7,049 nt of DNA from an uncultured Oscillospiraceae bacterium (GCA_934565615.1 CAKTIH010000114.1:1-7049), one strand, 5' to 3'; numbered from the stretch's first letter, positions 1 through 5,330 are shown. Notes: generated from the sequence alone by a model not told the origin. Translations and numbers: made by a program.

Positions 1-31
1 TCATTGATTTGACATTCATTACACTGATACT

Positions 32-36
32 GGAGG
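32..36 (+). promoter_or_regulatory. Ribosome binding site of nifU
   Basis: GGAGG lies 10 nt before the ATG at 47 and fixes that start. The first 31 bases hold no gene that I can support. They contain a TTGACA hexamer (9-14), but no -10 box at a usable distance, so I do not call a promoter. The gene may be transcribed from further upstream, possibly together with a cysteine desulfurase gene outside the window. Confidence 0.7.
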
Positions 37-46
37 ATATATAAAT

Positions 47-475
47 ATGGCACTTTACAGCGATAAGGTCATGGACCATTTTCAGAATCCGCGCAACGTC
101 GGCAAGATGGACGACGCAGACGGCATCGGCGAGGTCGGCAACGCCAAGTGCGGCGACATTATGCGTATGTATATCAAGGTGGAGGACGGCGTGATAACCG
201 ACTGCAAGTTCAACACCTTCGGCTGCGGCAGCGCCATTGCTACAAGCTCTATGGCGACCGAGCTTATAAAGGGCAAGCCCGTTGAGGAAGCGCTTGAGCT
301 TTCCAATCAGGCGGTCGTCGAGGCGCTCGACGGTCTGCCCCCGCAGAAGATCCACTGCTCTGTCCTTGCCGAGGAAGCGGTCCGCGCCGCCGTCAAGGAT
401 TATTATGACAAGAACGGCATCGCTTACGATCCCGAGAAGTTCCAGATCCACGACTGCGAGCACTGCCACGACTGA
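47..475 (+). CDS. nifU: Fe-S cluster assembly scaffold protein NifU/IscU type
   Basis: This 142-residue protein is a cytoplasmic scaffold on which [2Fe-2S] or [4Fe-4S] clusters are built from cysteine-desulfurase sulfur and then passed to target proteins. It has the three scaffold cysteines at Cys35 (in AKCGD, with Asp37), Cys60 (in FGCGS) and Cys104 (in HCSVLA). An LPPQK segment at 97-101 corresponds to the LPPVK chaperone-binding motif of IscU. There is no insertion of the kind found in SufU, so it is the NifU/IscU type and not the usual Gram-positive SufU. It is a stand-alone N-terminal scaffold domain without the C-terminal Nfu domain of classical NifU. The last eight residues (HDCEHCHD) add two extra cysteines and histidines beyond the core fold. 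A good ribosome binding site precedes the ATG, and a bidirectional terminator follows the stop. Family assignment is firm; the client proteins are unknown. Confidence 0.95.
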   Translation: MALYSDKVMDHFQNPRNVGKMDDADGIGEVGNAKCGDIMRMYIKVEDGVITDCKFNTFGCGSAIATSSMATELIKGKPVEEALELSNQAVVEALDGLPPQKIHCSVLAEEAVRAAVKDYYDKNGIAYDPEKFQIHDCEHCHD

Positions 476-485
476 TAATATAAGT

Positions 486-523
486 AAAAATACTCCCTGT
501 CCGGTTGGACAGGGAGTATTTTT
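486..523. terminator. Bidirectional intrinsic terminator between nifU and the kinase-like gene
   Basis: A perfect 17-bp inverted repeat (486-502 with 507-523) surrounds a GGTT loop. Its A-run on the left and T-run on the right give a U-tract on either strand. It sits between the convergent stops at 475 and 536, so one hairpin can end both transcripts. Confidence 0.92.
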
Positions 524-535
524 GTGCCTATATAA

Positions 536-1126
536 TTACTTCTCAAGTGCTTTCATAAAGCTCTTGATGACCTCGACCGCGCCGTTAACGCCGATGCGGC
601 TGCTGTCGATGCACAGGTCGTAGTTGCCGCTCTCACCCCAGATCTGGTCGGTGTAATACTTGTAGTAGCTGGAACGGTCCTTGTCGACCTCGCGGATGAG
701 CTTCTTTGCCTGATCCTCGGTGAGGTTCTTGCGCTTCATGATCGTCTTGATCCTGAAGGGCATGTCGGCCATGATGAAAACGCGCAGGACATCATCGCGG
801 TTTCTGAGCACATAGTCCGCGCAGCGCCCGACGAAGATGGCGTTGCCTTTGTCGGCAAGGCTGCGTATAGTGTCGAACTGCGCCGTCGCTATCTGGAGGT
901 TCAGGCGGAAACCCTCGTTCATGCCTATGTAATGCGGCGTCGGTACAATGTACGAGGACACGCGCTTTTCGTCATAGGTGTCGAGTATCTCCTTGCTGAA
1001 ACTCGAGTTTTCCGCCGCGTGGTCGACTATCTCTTTATCGTAGCAGTTATAGCCAAGCGCGTCGGCCAGTGCTCTGGCGATATCGTGCCCGTTGCTGCCG
1101 TGTTCTCTTCCCAGTGTAATTATCAT
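536..1126 (-). CDS. Cytidylate kinase-like family protein
   Basis: This 196-residue protein resembles the cytidylate-kinase-like family, P-loop proteins related to nucleotide kinases whose substrate is mostly undetermined. The N-terminus MIITLGREHGSNGHDIARAL is a P-loop-like start, followed by a YDKEI segment typical of the family (residues 29-33). A lid-like basic stretch (RKNLTEDQAKKLIREVDKDR) lies in the middle, and YDLCIDSSRIGVNGAVEVI is the usual closing strand-helix. The P-loop is not a textbook GxxxxGK[ST]: the lysine is replaced in GSNGHDI, as is common in this family. I chose the ATG at 1126 because GGAGG (1135-1139) lies 8 nt upstream and the family motif starts at once. A longer reading from 1213 would cross the promoter. 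The gene is monocistronic, with its own promoter and terminator. Classification is good; CMP kinase activity is not shown, and a separate true cmk may exist elsewhere. Confidence 0.85.
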   Translation of the reverse strand: MIITLGREHGSNGHDIARALADALGYNCYDKEIVDHAAENSSFSKEILDTYDEKRVSSYIVPTPHYIGMNEGFRLNLQIATAQFDTIRSLADKGNAIFVGRCADYVLRNRDDVLRVFIMADMPFRIKTIMKRKNLTEDQAKKLIREVDKDRSSYYKYYTDQIWGESGNYDLCIDSSRIGVNGAVEVIKSFMKALEK

Positions 1127-1162
1127 AAAAAACGCCTCCGTTTTCAGAATTTCACTGTATAA

Positions 1163-1191
1163 AATATACCACGCCCCGGCGCAGTTTTCAA
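1163..1191 (-). promoter_or_regulatory. Sigma-A promoter of the cytidylate kinase-like gene
   Basis: On the minus strand TTGAAA (1186-1191) is followed after exactly 17 nt by TATATT (1163-1168). The predicted transcription start is near 1156, about 30 nt before the ATG at 1126. This position supports the shorter coding start, because the longer reading frame would begin upstream of the promoter. Confidence 0.75.
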
Positions 1192-1278
1192 GCCTTTTAT
1201 GCCGTAAGGACAAGTGCGGCGAAGTGCGCGCATATACTGCTTCATACCGTCAATTGATGGTAAAACAGGAGGCAGACC

Positions 1279-2598
1279 ATGATAAGACGCCGCAGACTCA
1301 TATATAACACCGCCCTGCTGACGGTCTCATCCCTGCTGATGAGCTGCATCGGCATGGCCTTTCAGGTCTGGCTCGTCGGGCGCATCGGCTCGGCCGGCAT
1401 AGGACTTTATCAGCTCGTCCTCTCGGTCACAAATCTCCTTGCGACCTTTGCCATTTCCGGCATCCGCTTTGCCTCGACGCGCCTTGTTTCCGAGGAGCTG
1501 GGGCTCGAAAACCCCGGCGGCATCCGCTCCGCGATGCGCCGCTGCCTTGGCTACGCGTCGTTTTTCGGCGCGGCGGCGGGCGCGATAATGTGGCTCCTGG
1601 CAGAGCCGATAGGCTTTCTCTGGATATGCGATGCGCGCACGGTGATGTCGCTCAGGCTTTCGGCTATAAGCATGCCCTGCATCTCGCTGTGCTCGTCAGT
1701 GTCCGGGTACTTCACCGCCTGCGGCCGCGTCTGGAAGCCGACGCTCGTCCACTTTGCCGAGCAGCTTATAGGCATCGCGCTCGTCGCGCTGTGCCTGAAC
1801 GCCGTCCCCGCCGGGGACATTGAGAAAAGCTGCGCCGCCGTCACTCTCGGCAGAGTGGCGGCGGACGTGATAAGCCTTATTCTTATGGGGATCGTCTATC
1901 TTGCCGACCGGCACCGGCATTATGGGGAGCCTGCCCCGTCGGGCGGACTTACCGCGCGCATGCTGCGCATCGCCGTGCCGCTCGCGGTGTCGGCCTATGC
2001 GAGGAGCGCGCTCTCCACGCTCCAGCACCTGCTCGTCCCGCGCGGCCTCAAGTCCGCCGGGTACTCTGCCGACGGCGCGCTCTCGGGCTACGGCGTCATA
2101 CAGGGCATGGTGCTGCCGATCATCTTTTTCCCGTCCTGCATCATGGCTGCGGCCGCGGAGCTTATAGTCCCGGAGCTTACCGAGGCGCAGGTGCAGGGAG
2201 ACGGGGAGGGGATACACCGCGCGTCGCGCTCGCTGCTGCGCCTGAGTCTCGGCTTTTCCGGAGCCGTCGCGGCGTTCATGTTCATCTTTGCCGACAGCCT
2301 CGGCCTTGCGATCTATGACAGCGCAGAGGCCGGAGCCTATATCCGCGTCCTCGCGCCGCTTATCCCCGTCATGTATACCGACATGACCGTTGACGGCTGC
2401 CTAAAGGGCTTGGGGCAGCAGATGTGGAGCATGGGCATCAACATCCTTGACGCGGTGCTGGGGCTCGTGCTGGTCTGGACGCTGCTGCCGGTGTATGCGC
2501 TGCGCGCCTATATCGGGATAATCTATTTCACCGAAGCCGTGAATTTTATTTTGAGCATCCTGCGTCTGCGGCGGGTGCTGAACCGCCGCGGCGGCTGA
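1279..2598 (+). CDS. SpoVB/MurJ-like lipid-linked oligosaccharide flippase family protein
   Basis: This is a 439-residue integral membrane protein of the MOP superfamily. About 12 hydrophobic segments can be counted, starting near residues 12-32, 41-63 and 88-110 and ending near 405-425. The segment GSAGIGLYQLVLSVTNLLATF, followed by an arginine and a TRLVSEELG stretch (residues 37-76), matches the SpoVB pattern. Members move lipid-linked sugar precursors across the membrane; SpoVB acts in spore cortex formation and MurJ on lipid II. This protein is shorter than Bacillus SpoVB (about 518 residues). AGGAGG at 1267-1272, 6 nt before the ATG, fixes the start. A TATACT at 1233-1238 could be a -10 box, but no good -35 accompanies it. 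There is no hairpin with a T-run after the stop, and the end overlaps ribU on the other strand. The family is clear; substrate and any sporulation role are inferred. Confidence 0.85.
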   Translation: MIRRRRLIYNTALLTVSSLLMSCIGMAFQVWLVGRIGSAGIGLYQLVLSVTNLLATFAISGIRFASTRLVSEELGLENPGGIRSAMRRCLGYASFFGAAAGAIMWLLAEPIGFLWICDARTVMSLRLSAISMPCISLCSSVSGYFTACGRVWKPTLVHFAEQLIGIALVALCLNAVPAGDIEKSCAAVTLGRVAADVISLILMGIVYLADRHRHYGEPAPSGGLTARMLRIAVPLAVSAYARSALSTLQHLLVPRGLKSAGYSADGALSGYGVIQGMVLPIIFFPSCIMAAAAELIVPELTEAQVQGDGEGIHRASRSLLRLSLGFSGAVAAFMFIFADSLGLAIYDSAEAGAYIRVLAPLIPVMYTDMTVDGCLKGLGQQMWSMGINILDAVLGLVLVWTLLPVYALRAYIGIIYFTEAVNFILSILRLRRVLNRRGG

Positions 2599-3298
2599 CG
2601 CGCTTTGCATCGTTCCTGTGCAGGATCGGGGAGATGCGCTTATACAGCAGGAAGGTCAGCGCCGAGACGACGATGCCTTTGAGCAGGTTGAACGGGACGA
2701 CCGCGAACAGCACCAGTGTGCTGACGCTGTTTATCGCGCCGTTCACCGCTGTGCCCATGCCGACTATCGTGTCGAGCGGCAGGCCGAACAGCTCCGAGAA
2801 TTTCGGCAGCAGGTAGATCGCGTTGAAGGCGCTGCCGAATACTGTCATGATGAGCGTGCCGACGGCCATGCCGATGAGCGCGGTTTTCTTGCCGGGCTTT
2901 GCGTGGTAGATCATGCTCGCCGGGAGGATGAACGTGCAGCCGACGACGAAGTTTGCAAAGTCGCCGACGTAAGCGGTGGTCGTGCCCTTGAGCAGGAGCT
3001 TGACTATGACCTTCAGCAGCTCCGTCGCAGCGCCTGCCACAGGGCCGAGGTAGAACGTGCATATCAGCACCGGCATCTCACTCAGGTCGAGCTTATAGAA
3101 GCCCGGGGCAAAGAACAGCGGTATCTCAATGAGCATCAGCACGCCCGCCATGCATGCGAACATTGCCGTGTAGCTTATATAGTGCGTGCTCGAAAAGCTC
3201 TTTCTGTCATGGCAGACGTACTTTTCAAACAGCAGTGCGACGATGAATATCGCCGCGATTATCAGAACGCAGCTAAGCACAAAGGTTAGGTTTTCCAT
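2546..3298 (-). CDS. ribU: Riboflavin transporter, ECF S component RibU
   Basis: This 250-residue membrane protein is the substrate-binding S component of an energy-coupling-factor transporter for riboflavin; it works with the shared EcfT and EcfA ATPases, which are not in this window. Diagnostic segments are KLDLSEMP (69-76), the loop GPVAGA (85-90), LLKVIVKLLLKG (94-105), GDFANFVVG (112-120) and PFNLLKG (202-208). A further hydrophobic helix (residues 5-25) precedes the usual core, and a basic, glycine- and alanine-rich tail (about 225-250) follows it, so it is longer than the roughly 190-210 residues usual for RibU. The FMN riboswitch in its leader independently confirms the substrate. GGAGG at 3305-3309 lies 6 nt before the ATG. 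The last 53 bp overlap the 3' end of the convergent flippase gene, and I see no terminator after the stop. Confidence 0.95.
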   Translation of the reverse strand: MENLTFVLSCVLIIAAIFIVALLFEKYVCHDRKSFSSTHYISYTAMFACMAGVLMLIEIPLFFAPGFYKLDLSEMPVLICTFYLGPVAGAATELLKVIVKLLLKGTTTAYVGDFANFVVGCTFILPASMIYHAKPGKKTALIGMAVGTLIMTVFGSAFNAIYLLPKFSELFGLPLDTIVGMGTAVNGAINSVSTLVLFAVVPFNLLKGIVVSALTFLLYKRISPILHRNDAKRVSRRGGSAPAADAGCSK

Positions 3299-3304
3299 AA
3301 TGTA

Positions 3305-3309
3305 CCTCC
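3305..3309 (-). promoter_or_regulatory. Ribosome binding site of ribU
   Basis: GGAGG on the minus strand, 6 nt before the ATG at 3298 and only a few bases after the U-tract of the leader terminator. Transcripts that stop at the terminator therefore lack it. Confidence 0.8.
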
Positions 3310-3310
3310 G

Positions 3311-3347
3311 GAATAAAAAAATATACCTGAAGACCGAAATCTTCAGG
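3311..3347 (-). terminator. FMN-regulated intrinsic terminator in the ribU leader
   Basis: In transcript order the arms are CCTGAAGAT (3347-3339) and GTCTTCAGG (3334-3326) around a TTCG tetraloop, giving nine pairs with a U-G closing pair. A U-rich tract (3325-3313) follows. It ends just before the ribU ribosome binding site, as expected for transcriptional control. The 3' arm is identical to the first strand of the aptamer's basal stem (minus strand of 3501-3509), which gives a built-in antiterminator. Confidence 0.92.
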
Positions 3348-3376
3348 CACAGAAAAAATATATGTTAAACCGCATC

Positions 3377-3388
3377 GTGAGCGCTCAC
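3377..3388. repeat. Perfect 12-bp palindrome resembling a LacI-type operator
   Basis: GTGAGCGCTCAC is its own reverse complement. With the following AAT it matches 15 consecutive bases of the ideal symmetric E. coli lac operator. It lies in the transcribed ribU leader, between the aptamer and the terminator. It could be a repressor site acting as a roadblock, a small RNA hairpin (GUGA/UCAC with a GCGC loop), or chance. No LacI-family gene is in the window. Confidence 0.4.
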
Positions 3389-3399
3389 AATGACGGCCT

Positions 3400-3510
3400 G
3401 ACATCTTCTTTCATCCAGACTGTAACTGTCGGTCCCGGAGTTGCACCGGGTCAGCCTTGCGGCTCGCGGACTTTACCGCCGATCGGGAATTTCACCCTGC
3501 CCTGAAGACG
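3400..3510 (-). ncRNA. FMN riboswitch (RFN element) controlling ribU
   Basis: Read on the minus strand, this leader has the conserved FMN aptamer segments in order: GGGCAGGGTGAAATTCCCGA, CGGCGGTAAAG, CCGCGAGCC, CCGACAGTTACAGTCTGGAT and GAAAGAAGATG. The basal stem P1 pairs GTCTTC (3509-3504) with GAAGAT (3408-3403). In this family FMN binding favours termination, so ribU is expected to be off when FMN is plentiful. The predicted transcription start falls at the first bases of P1, so the aptamer occupies the extreme 5' end of the mRNA. The expression platform (3311-3347) is a terminator. Confidence 0.97.
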
Positions 3511-3515
3511 GCCTT

Positions 3516-3544
3516 AGTATAGCACCCTCGTTTCCGCTTTGCAA
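3516..3544 (-). promoter_or_regulatory. Sigma-A promoter of the ribU riboswitch transcript
   Basis: On the minus strand TTGCAA (3539-3544) and TATACT (3516-3521) are separated by exactly 17 nt. The start of transcription should be near 3509-3510, where the aptamer begins. It is divergent from the promoter at 3564-3592, with 19 bp between the two -35 boxes. Confidence 0.85.
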
Positions 3545-3563
3545 GAGCCTTTTCATAATTTTC

Positions 3564-3592
3564 TTGCGCCGCGGGGAAATATGTCGTACAAT
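3564..3592 (+). promoter_or_regulatory. Sigma-A promoter of the SLOG-family gene
   Basis: TTGCGC (3564-3569) and TACAAT (3587-3592) have a 17-nt spacer, about 30 nt upstream of the ribosome binding site of the following gene. The -10 box is good; the -35 box matches four of six consensus bases. Confidence 0.7.
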
Positions 3593-3629
3593 CGCATTAT
3601 AGAAAATCAGAGAGGGAGGGCGCGGAGAC

Positions 3630-4130
3630 GTGTACGATAGGGAGAAAACCTGCTGCTTTACGGGGCACCGTCCCGCAAAGCTCCCTTGGGGCTCGCGCGA
3701 GAGCGACCCGCGCTGTGCAGCGCTGAAGCTGGAGCTTGCCGCGCGTATCGAGGCGATATATGACCTGGGCTACAGGCACTTCATCTGCGGCATGGCCATC
3801 GGCTGCGACACGTTTTTTGCCGAAGCGATCATCGCCCTGCGCGAGCGGCACAGCGATGTCACGCTTGAAGCGGCGGTGCCCTGCGGCAGCCAGCCAGATA
3901 AATGGACGAAGGCGCAGCGGCTGAGATATAACGAGCTTCTCGACCGCTGCGATACTGTGACCGTCCTGCAATACGGCTATACGGACGACTGCATGATGCA
4001 GCGCAACCGGTACATGGTCGACCGTTCATCGCTGCTCCTTGCCTGCTTTGATGGCCGCCCCGGCGGCACCATGAGCACCATCGTCTATGCCGAGCGCCAG
4101 GGACTCAAAACTGTGATAGTCGAGCTCTGA
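3630..4130 (+). CDS. SLOG family protein, DUF1273/YpsA-like
   Basis: This is a 166-residue soluble protein with a Rossmann-like fold of the SLOG superfamily (related to SMF/DprA and LOG proteins), which is thought to bind nucleotides or nucleotide-derived ligands. The signature is clear: FTGHRP at residues 10-15, the glycine-rich loop GMAIGCD at 54-60 followed by AE at 64-65, a QPDKW segment at 88-92, QRNRYMVDRS at 124-133 and GRPGGTMST at 142-150. YpsA of Bacillus subtilis, the best-known relative, affects cell division, but the biochemical role of the family is unsettled. The start is GTG at 3630, 9 nt after GGAGGG (3615-3620); no ATG fits, since FTGHRP must be included. The gene has its own promoter and stands alone. 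It ends 19 bp before the convergent HTH gene with no hairpin in between. Family firm, function unknown. Confidence 0.88.
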   Translation: MYDREKTCCFTGHRPAKLPWGSRESDPRCAALKLELAARIEAIYDLGYRHFICGMAIGCDTFFAEAIIALRERHSDVTLEAAVPCGSQPDKWTKAQRLRYNELLDRCDTVTVLQYGYTDDCMMQRNRYMVDRSSLLLACFDGRPGGTMSTIVYAERQGLKTVIVEL

Positions 4131-4149
4131 ACGCCGCGGCTGTAAAAAT

Positions 4150-4644
4150 TTATTTCTTCCCGAGCGCGTCCTTCGCCCCATCAAGCAGCGTGCCGAGAAG
4201 GTCGTTCTTACCGGAGGATGAGCCAAGGAGCTTTCCGATGATGTCCGCCATGCCCGGCGTCTCGCCCTTGAGCAGGCTCACCGCGGCCTTTTTCGTGTCG
4301 GAATCGGCAGCACGGTACAGTTCGAGCAGCTTCAGCTCCGACGCTGTGACCTTTACGGATTTGCTGCCCGAGGTCGTCTTTGTGCTCGAAGCCTTCTTCG
4401 CTGTCGAGGACTTCGCACCTGACTTGTAGGTGGACTCCTTCGCCGCGTTTATGAGCGAGCTCTGCGTGACGCCCGTCACCTTTGCGATGTCCTTGAGGAC
4501 TGCCTGCGTCAGTTCCAGCTCGCCGCGCTCGGCCTTGCTGATATCTGCCGCGGTCAGACCCTTTATCTTCTTTGCGAGCTGCTCCTGAGTAAGCCCCGCA
4601 TCTGTGCGCGCTTCCTTTATAAGCGGACCGATCTTGTTTGCCAT
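4150..4644 (-). CDS. XRE-family helix-turn-helix protein with Ser/Thr/Lys-rich linker
   Basis: This 164-residue protein has a Cro/C1-type helix-turn-helix at residues 5-66 (core LIKEARTDAGLTQEQLAKKI, then DISKAERGELEL and IAKVTGVTQSSL). Such a domain binds operator DNA. Residues 71-98 are a low-complexity, positively charged Ser/Thr/Lys/Ala linker with no predicted fold. A helical segment at 100-126 (SELKLLELYRAADSDTKKAA) resembles the C-terminal helix often attached to Clostridial XRE proteins. The last 35 residues are helical and Gly/Leu/Lys-rich. GGAGG (4653-4657) lies 8 nt before the ATG at 4644. Its targets are unknown. No phage or toxin-antitoxin partner lies beside it, so it is more likely a stand-alone chromosomal regulator. 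The linker could allow autoregulation or contact DNA non-specifically, but this is inference. Confidence 0.85.
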   Translation of the reverse strand: MANKIGPLIKEARTDAGLTQEQLAKKIKGLTAADISKAERGELELTQAVLKDIAKVTGVTQSSLINAAKESTYKSGAKSSTAKKASSTKTTSGSKSVKVTASELKLLELYRAADSDTKKAAVSLLKGETPGMADIIGKLLGSSSGKNDLLGTLLDGAKDALGKK

Positions 4645-4686
4645 GCTTCATACCTCCGGTTTTGTATTTATGGTATCGTAATTCTA

Positions 4687-4715
4687 ACTTTACCATGAAT
4701 TTCGCCGGATTTCAA
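4687..4715 (-). promoter_or_regulatory. Possible promoter of the XRE gene
   Basis: On the minus strand TTGAAA (4710-4715) is followed after 17 nt by TAAAGT (4687-4692), a weak -10 box. It starts within the T-rich tail of the terminator of the gene upstream, leaving very little space between the two units. A TAGAAT slightly downstream is an alternative -10, but it has no good -35. Confidence 0.4.
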
Positions 4716-4747
4716 CAAAATCCCGGACGCTCAAGCGTCCGGGATTT
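4713..4747 (-). terminator. Intrinsic terminator of the zinc-ribbon gene
   Basis: A perfect 13-bp stem (4718-4730 with 4735-4747) closes a four-base loop, and on the minus strand it is followed by TTTTGTTG. It lies 14 bp past the stop of the gene at 4761-5162 and separates that unit from the XRE gene. Confidence 0.88.
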
Positions 4748-4760
4748 ATGTTATGTCATA

Positions 4761-5162
4761 TCAGGTCTTGCGGTAGAGAGTGTAGCCGCAGCGGCACTTT
4801 ATGTGTATCTTGCCCTTGCCCTTAGGAACGCGGATATACGTGCCGCAGCCGGGGCATTTGAAGAAGCGATAGCTCTTGCGCTGGGAGAAGCGGTCCTTCC
4901 ACGCGGCGTACTTGTTTTTCCAACGGTCAAGATAGGCAAGGTATGCGCGGTTTTCCATTTCGCGCCGATCGAGCTGCCGCGAGAAAGCGCGGACAAAGGC
5001 CGAGATCAGAGAGAAGATACCGAGCCAGATAAATAAGCTGCCCAGAAAACCGGGCAGGAAACAGCCTATCAGAAACCCAGCCAGACCGAACCAGAACTGG
5101 AACTTTGAAAGCTCGTCCATGCCCTGACGTCCGGAAAACAGATTGCGAAGCTTGTCCTTCAT
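4761..5162 (-). CDS. Small membrane protein with C-terminal zinc ribbon
   Basis: This 133-residue protein of unknown function has two hydrophobic segments at about residues 22-36 and 38-58. A charged, aromatic, probably helical stretch follows (62-98), then a zinc-ribbon-like module whose metal ligands would be Cys103 and Cys106 (KCPGCG) and Cys123 and Cys125 (KCRCG). The likely topology is a hairpin in the membrane with the ribbon in the cytoplasm. Similar small proteins with this layout are common in Clostridia, but I know of no assigned role. I start it at the ATG at 5162 because AAGGGG (5169-5174) lies 6 nt upstream. A longer reading from 5210 would begin at the promoter itself. It has its own promoter, an AT-rich leader and a terminator, so it is a single-gene unit. 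The second knuckle is CxC and not CxxC, so metal binding needs to be shown. Confidence 0.8.
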   Translation of the reverse strand: MKDKLRNLFSGRQGMDELSKFQFWFGLAGFLIGCFLPGFLGSLFIWLGIFSLISAFVRAFSRQLDRREMENRAYLAYLDRWKNKYAAWKDRFSQRKSYRFFKCPGCGTYIRVPKGKGKIHIKCRCGYTLYRKT

Positions 5163-5174
5163 TTTGCACCCCTT

Positions 5175-5193
5175 GCCGGGCGACGATCCCGGC
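5175..5193 (-). promoter_or_regulatory. Leader hairpin abutting the zinc-ribbon gene's ribosome binding site
   Basis: GCCGGG and CCCGGC form a 6-bp all-GC stem with a 7-nt loop. The stem ends immediately before the AAGGGG ribosome binding site (5169-5174), so it could influence ribosome access. A plain chance hairpin is also possible. Confidence 0.4.
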
Positions 5194-5210
5194 GCGCTGA
5201 ATATGAACAT

Positions 5211-5239
5211 ATTTTAAGAATTTAGGCAGACGATGTCAA
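5211..5239 (-). promoter_or_regulatory. Strong sigma-A promoter of the zinc-ribbon gene
   Basis: On the minus strand a consensus TTGACA (5234-5239) is followed after 17 nt by TAAAAT (5211-5216, five of six). Transcription should start near 5204, about 42 nt before the ATG at 5162. This rules out the upstream start at 5210. Confidence 0.85.
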
Positions 5240-5301
5240 TAGTCCGGGCGCAATGTTTACAAATCGGCAATACCACGGGAGAATATATAAATATGATTTA
5301 C

Positions 5302-5330
5302 TTGAACCTTTTGCACTCAAGTGTTACAAT
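5302..5330 (+). promoter_or_regulatory. Sigma-A promoter of the rpiB operon
   Basis: TTGAAC (5302-5307) and TACAAT (5325-5330) have a 17-nt spacer. An AT-rich stretch (5281-5300) directly upstream could act as an UP element. The spacer contains a small inverted repeat (CACT-CA-AGTG, 5314-5323), which may be an operator or chance. The predicted start is near 5337, and the leader to the ATG is about 33 nt. Confidence 0.82.

Noticed and set aside
9..14. TTGACA hexamer upstream of nifU as a -35 box
   Set aside because: No -10-like hexamer lies 16-18 nt downstream; the expected place is occupied by the ribosome binding site.
1127..1213. Longer N-terminus for the cytidylate kinase-like gene
   Set aside because: It spans the promoter boxes and lacks a ribosome binding site. 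The family's N-terminal motif starts at the ATG at 1126.
1696..2217. A 173-codon minus-strand open frame
   Set aside because: It is antisense to the flippase, Arg/His-rich and without a start signal; the plus strand encodes clear membrane helices.
2618..3289. A 223-codon open frame on the plus strand
   Set aside because: It is antisense to ribU. The product is rich in Arg, Glu and His with no hydrophobic core, while the minus strand encodes a clear RibU with a riboswitch.
4208..4696. A 162-codon minus-strand frame overlapping the XRE gene
   Set aside because: It is the same stretch in another frame with a start upstream of the XRE ribosome binding site. The XRE frame has a recognisable helix-turn-helix and a good spacing.
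5163..5210. Longer N-terminus for the zinc-ribbon gene
   Set aside because: The predicted transcription start lies near 5204, inside or downstream of that start, and a good ribosome binding site serves the ATG at 5162.
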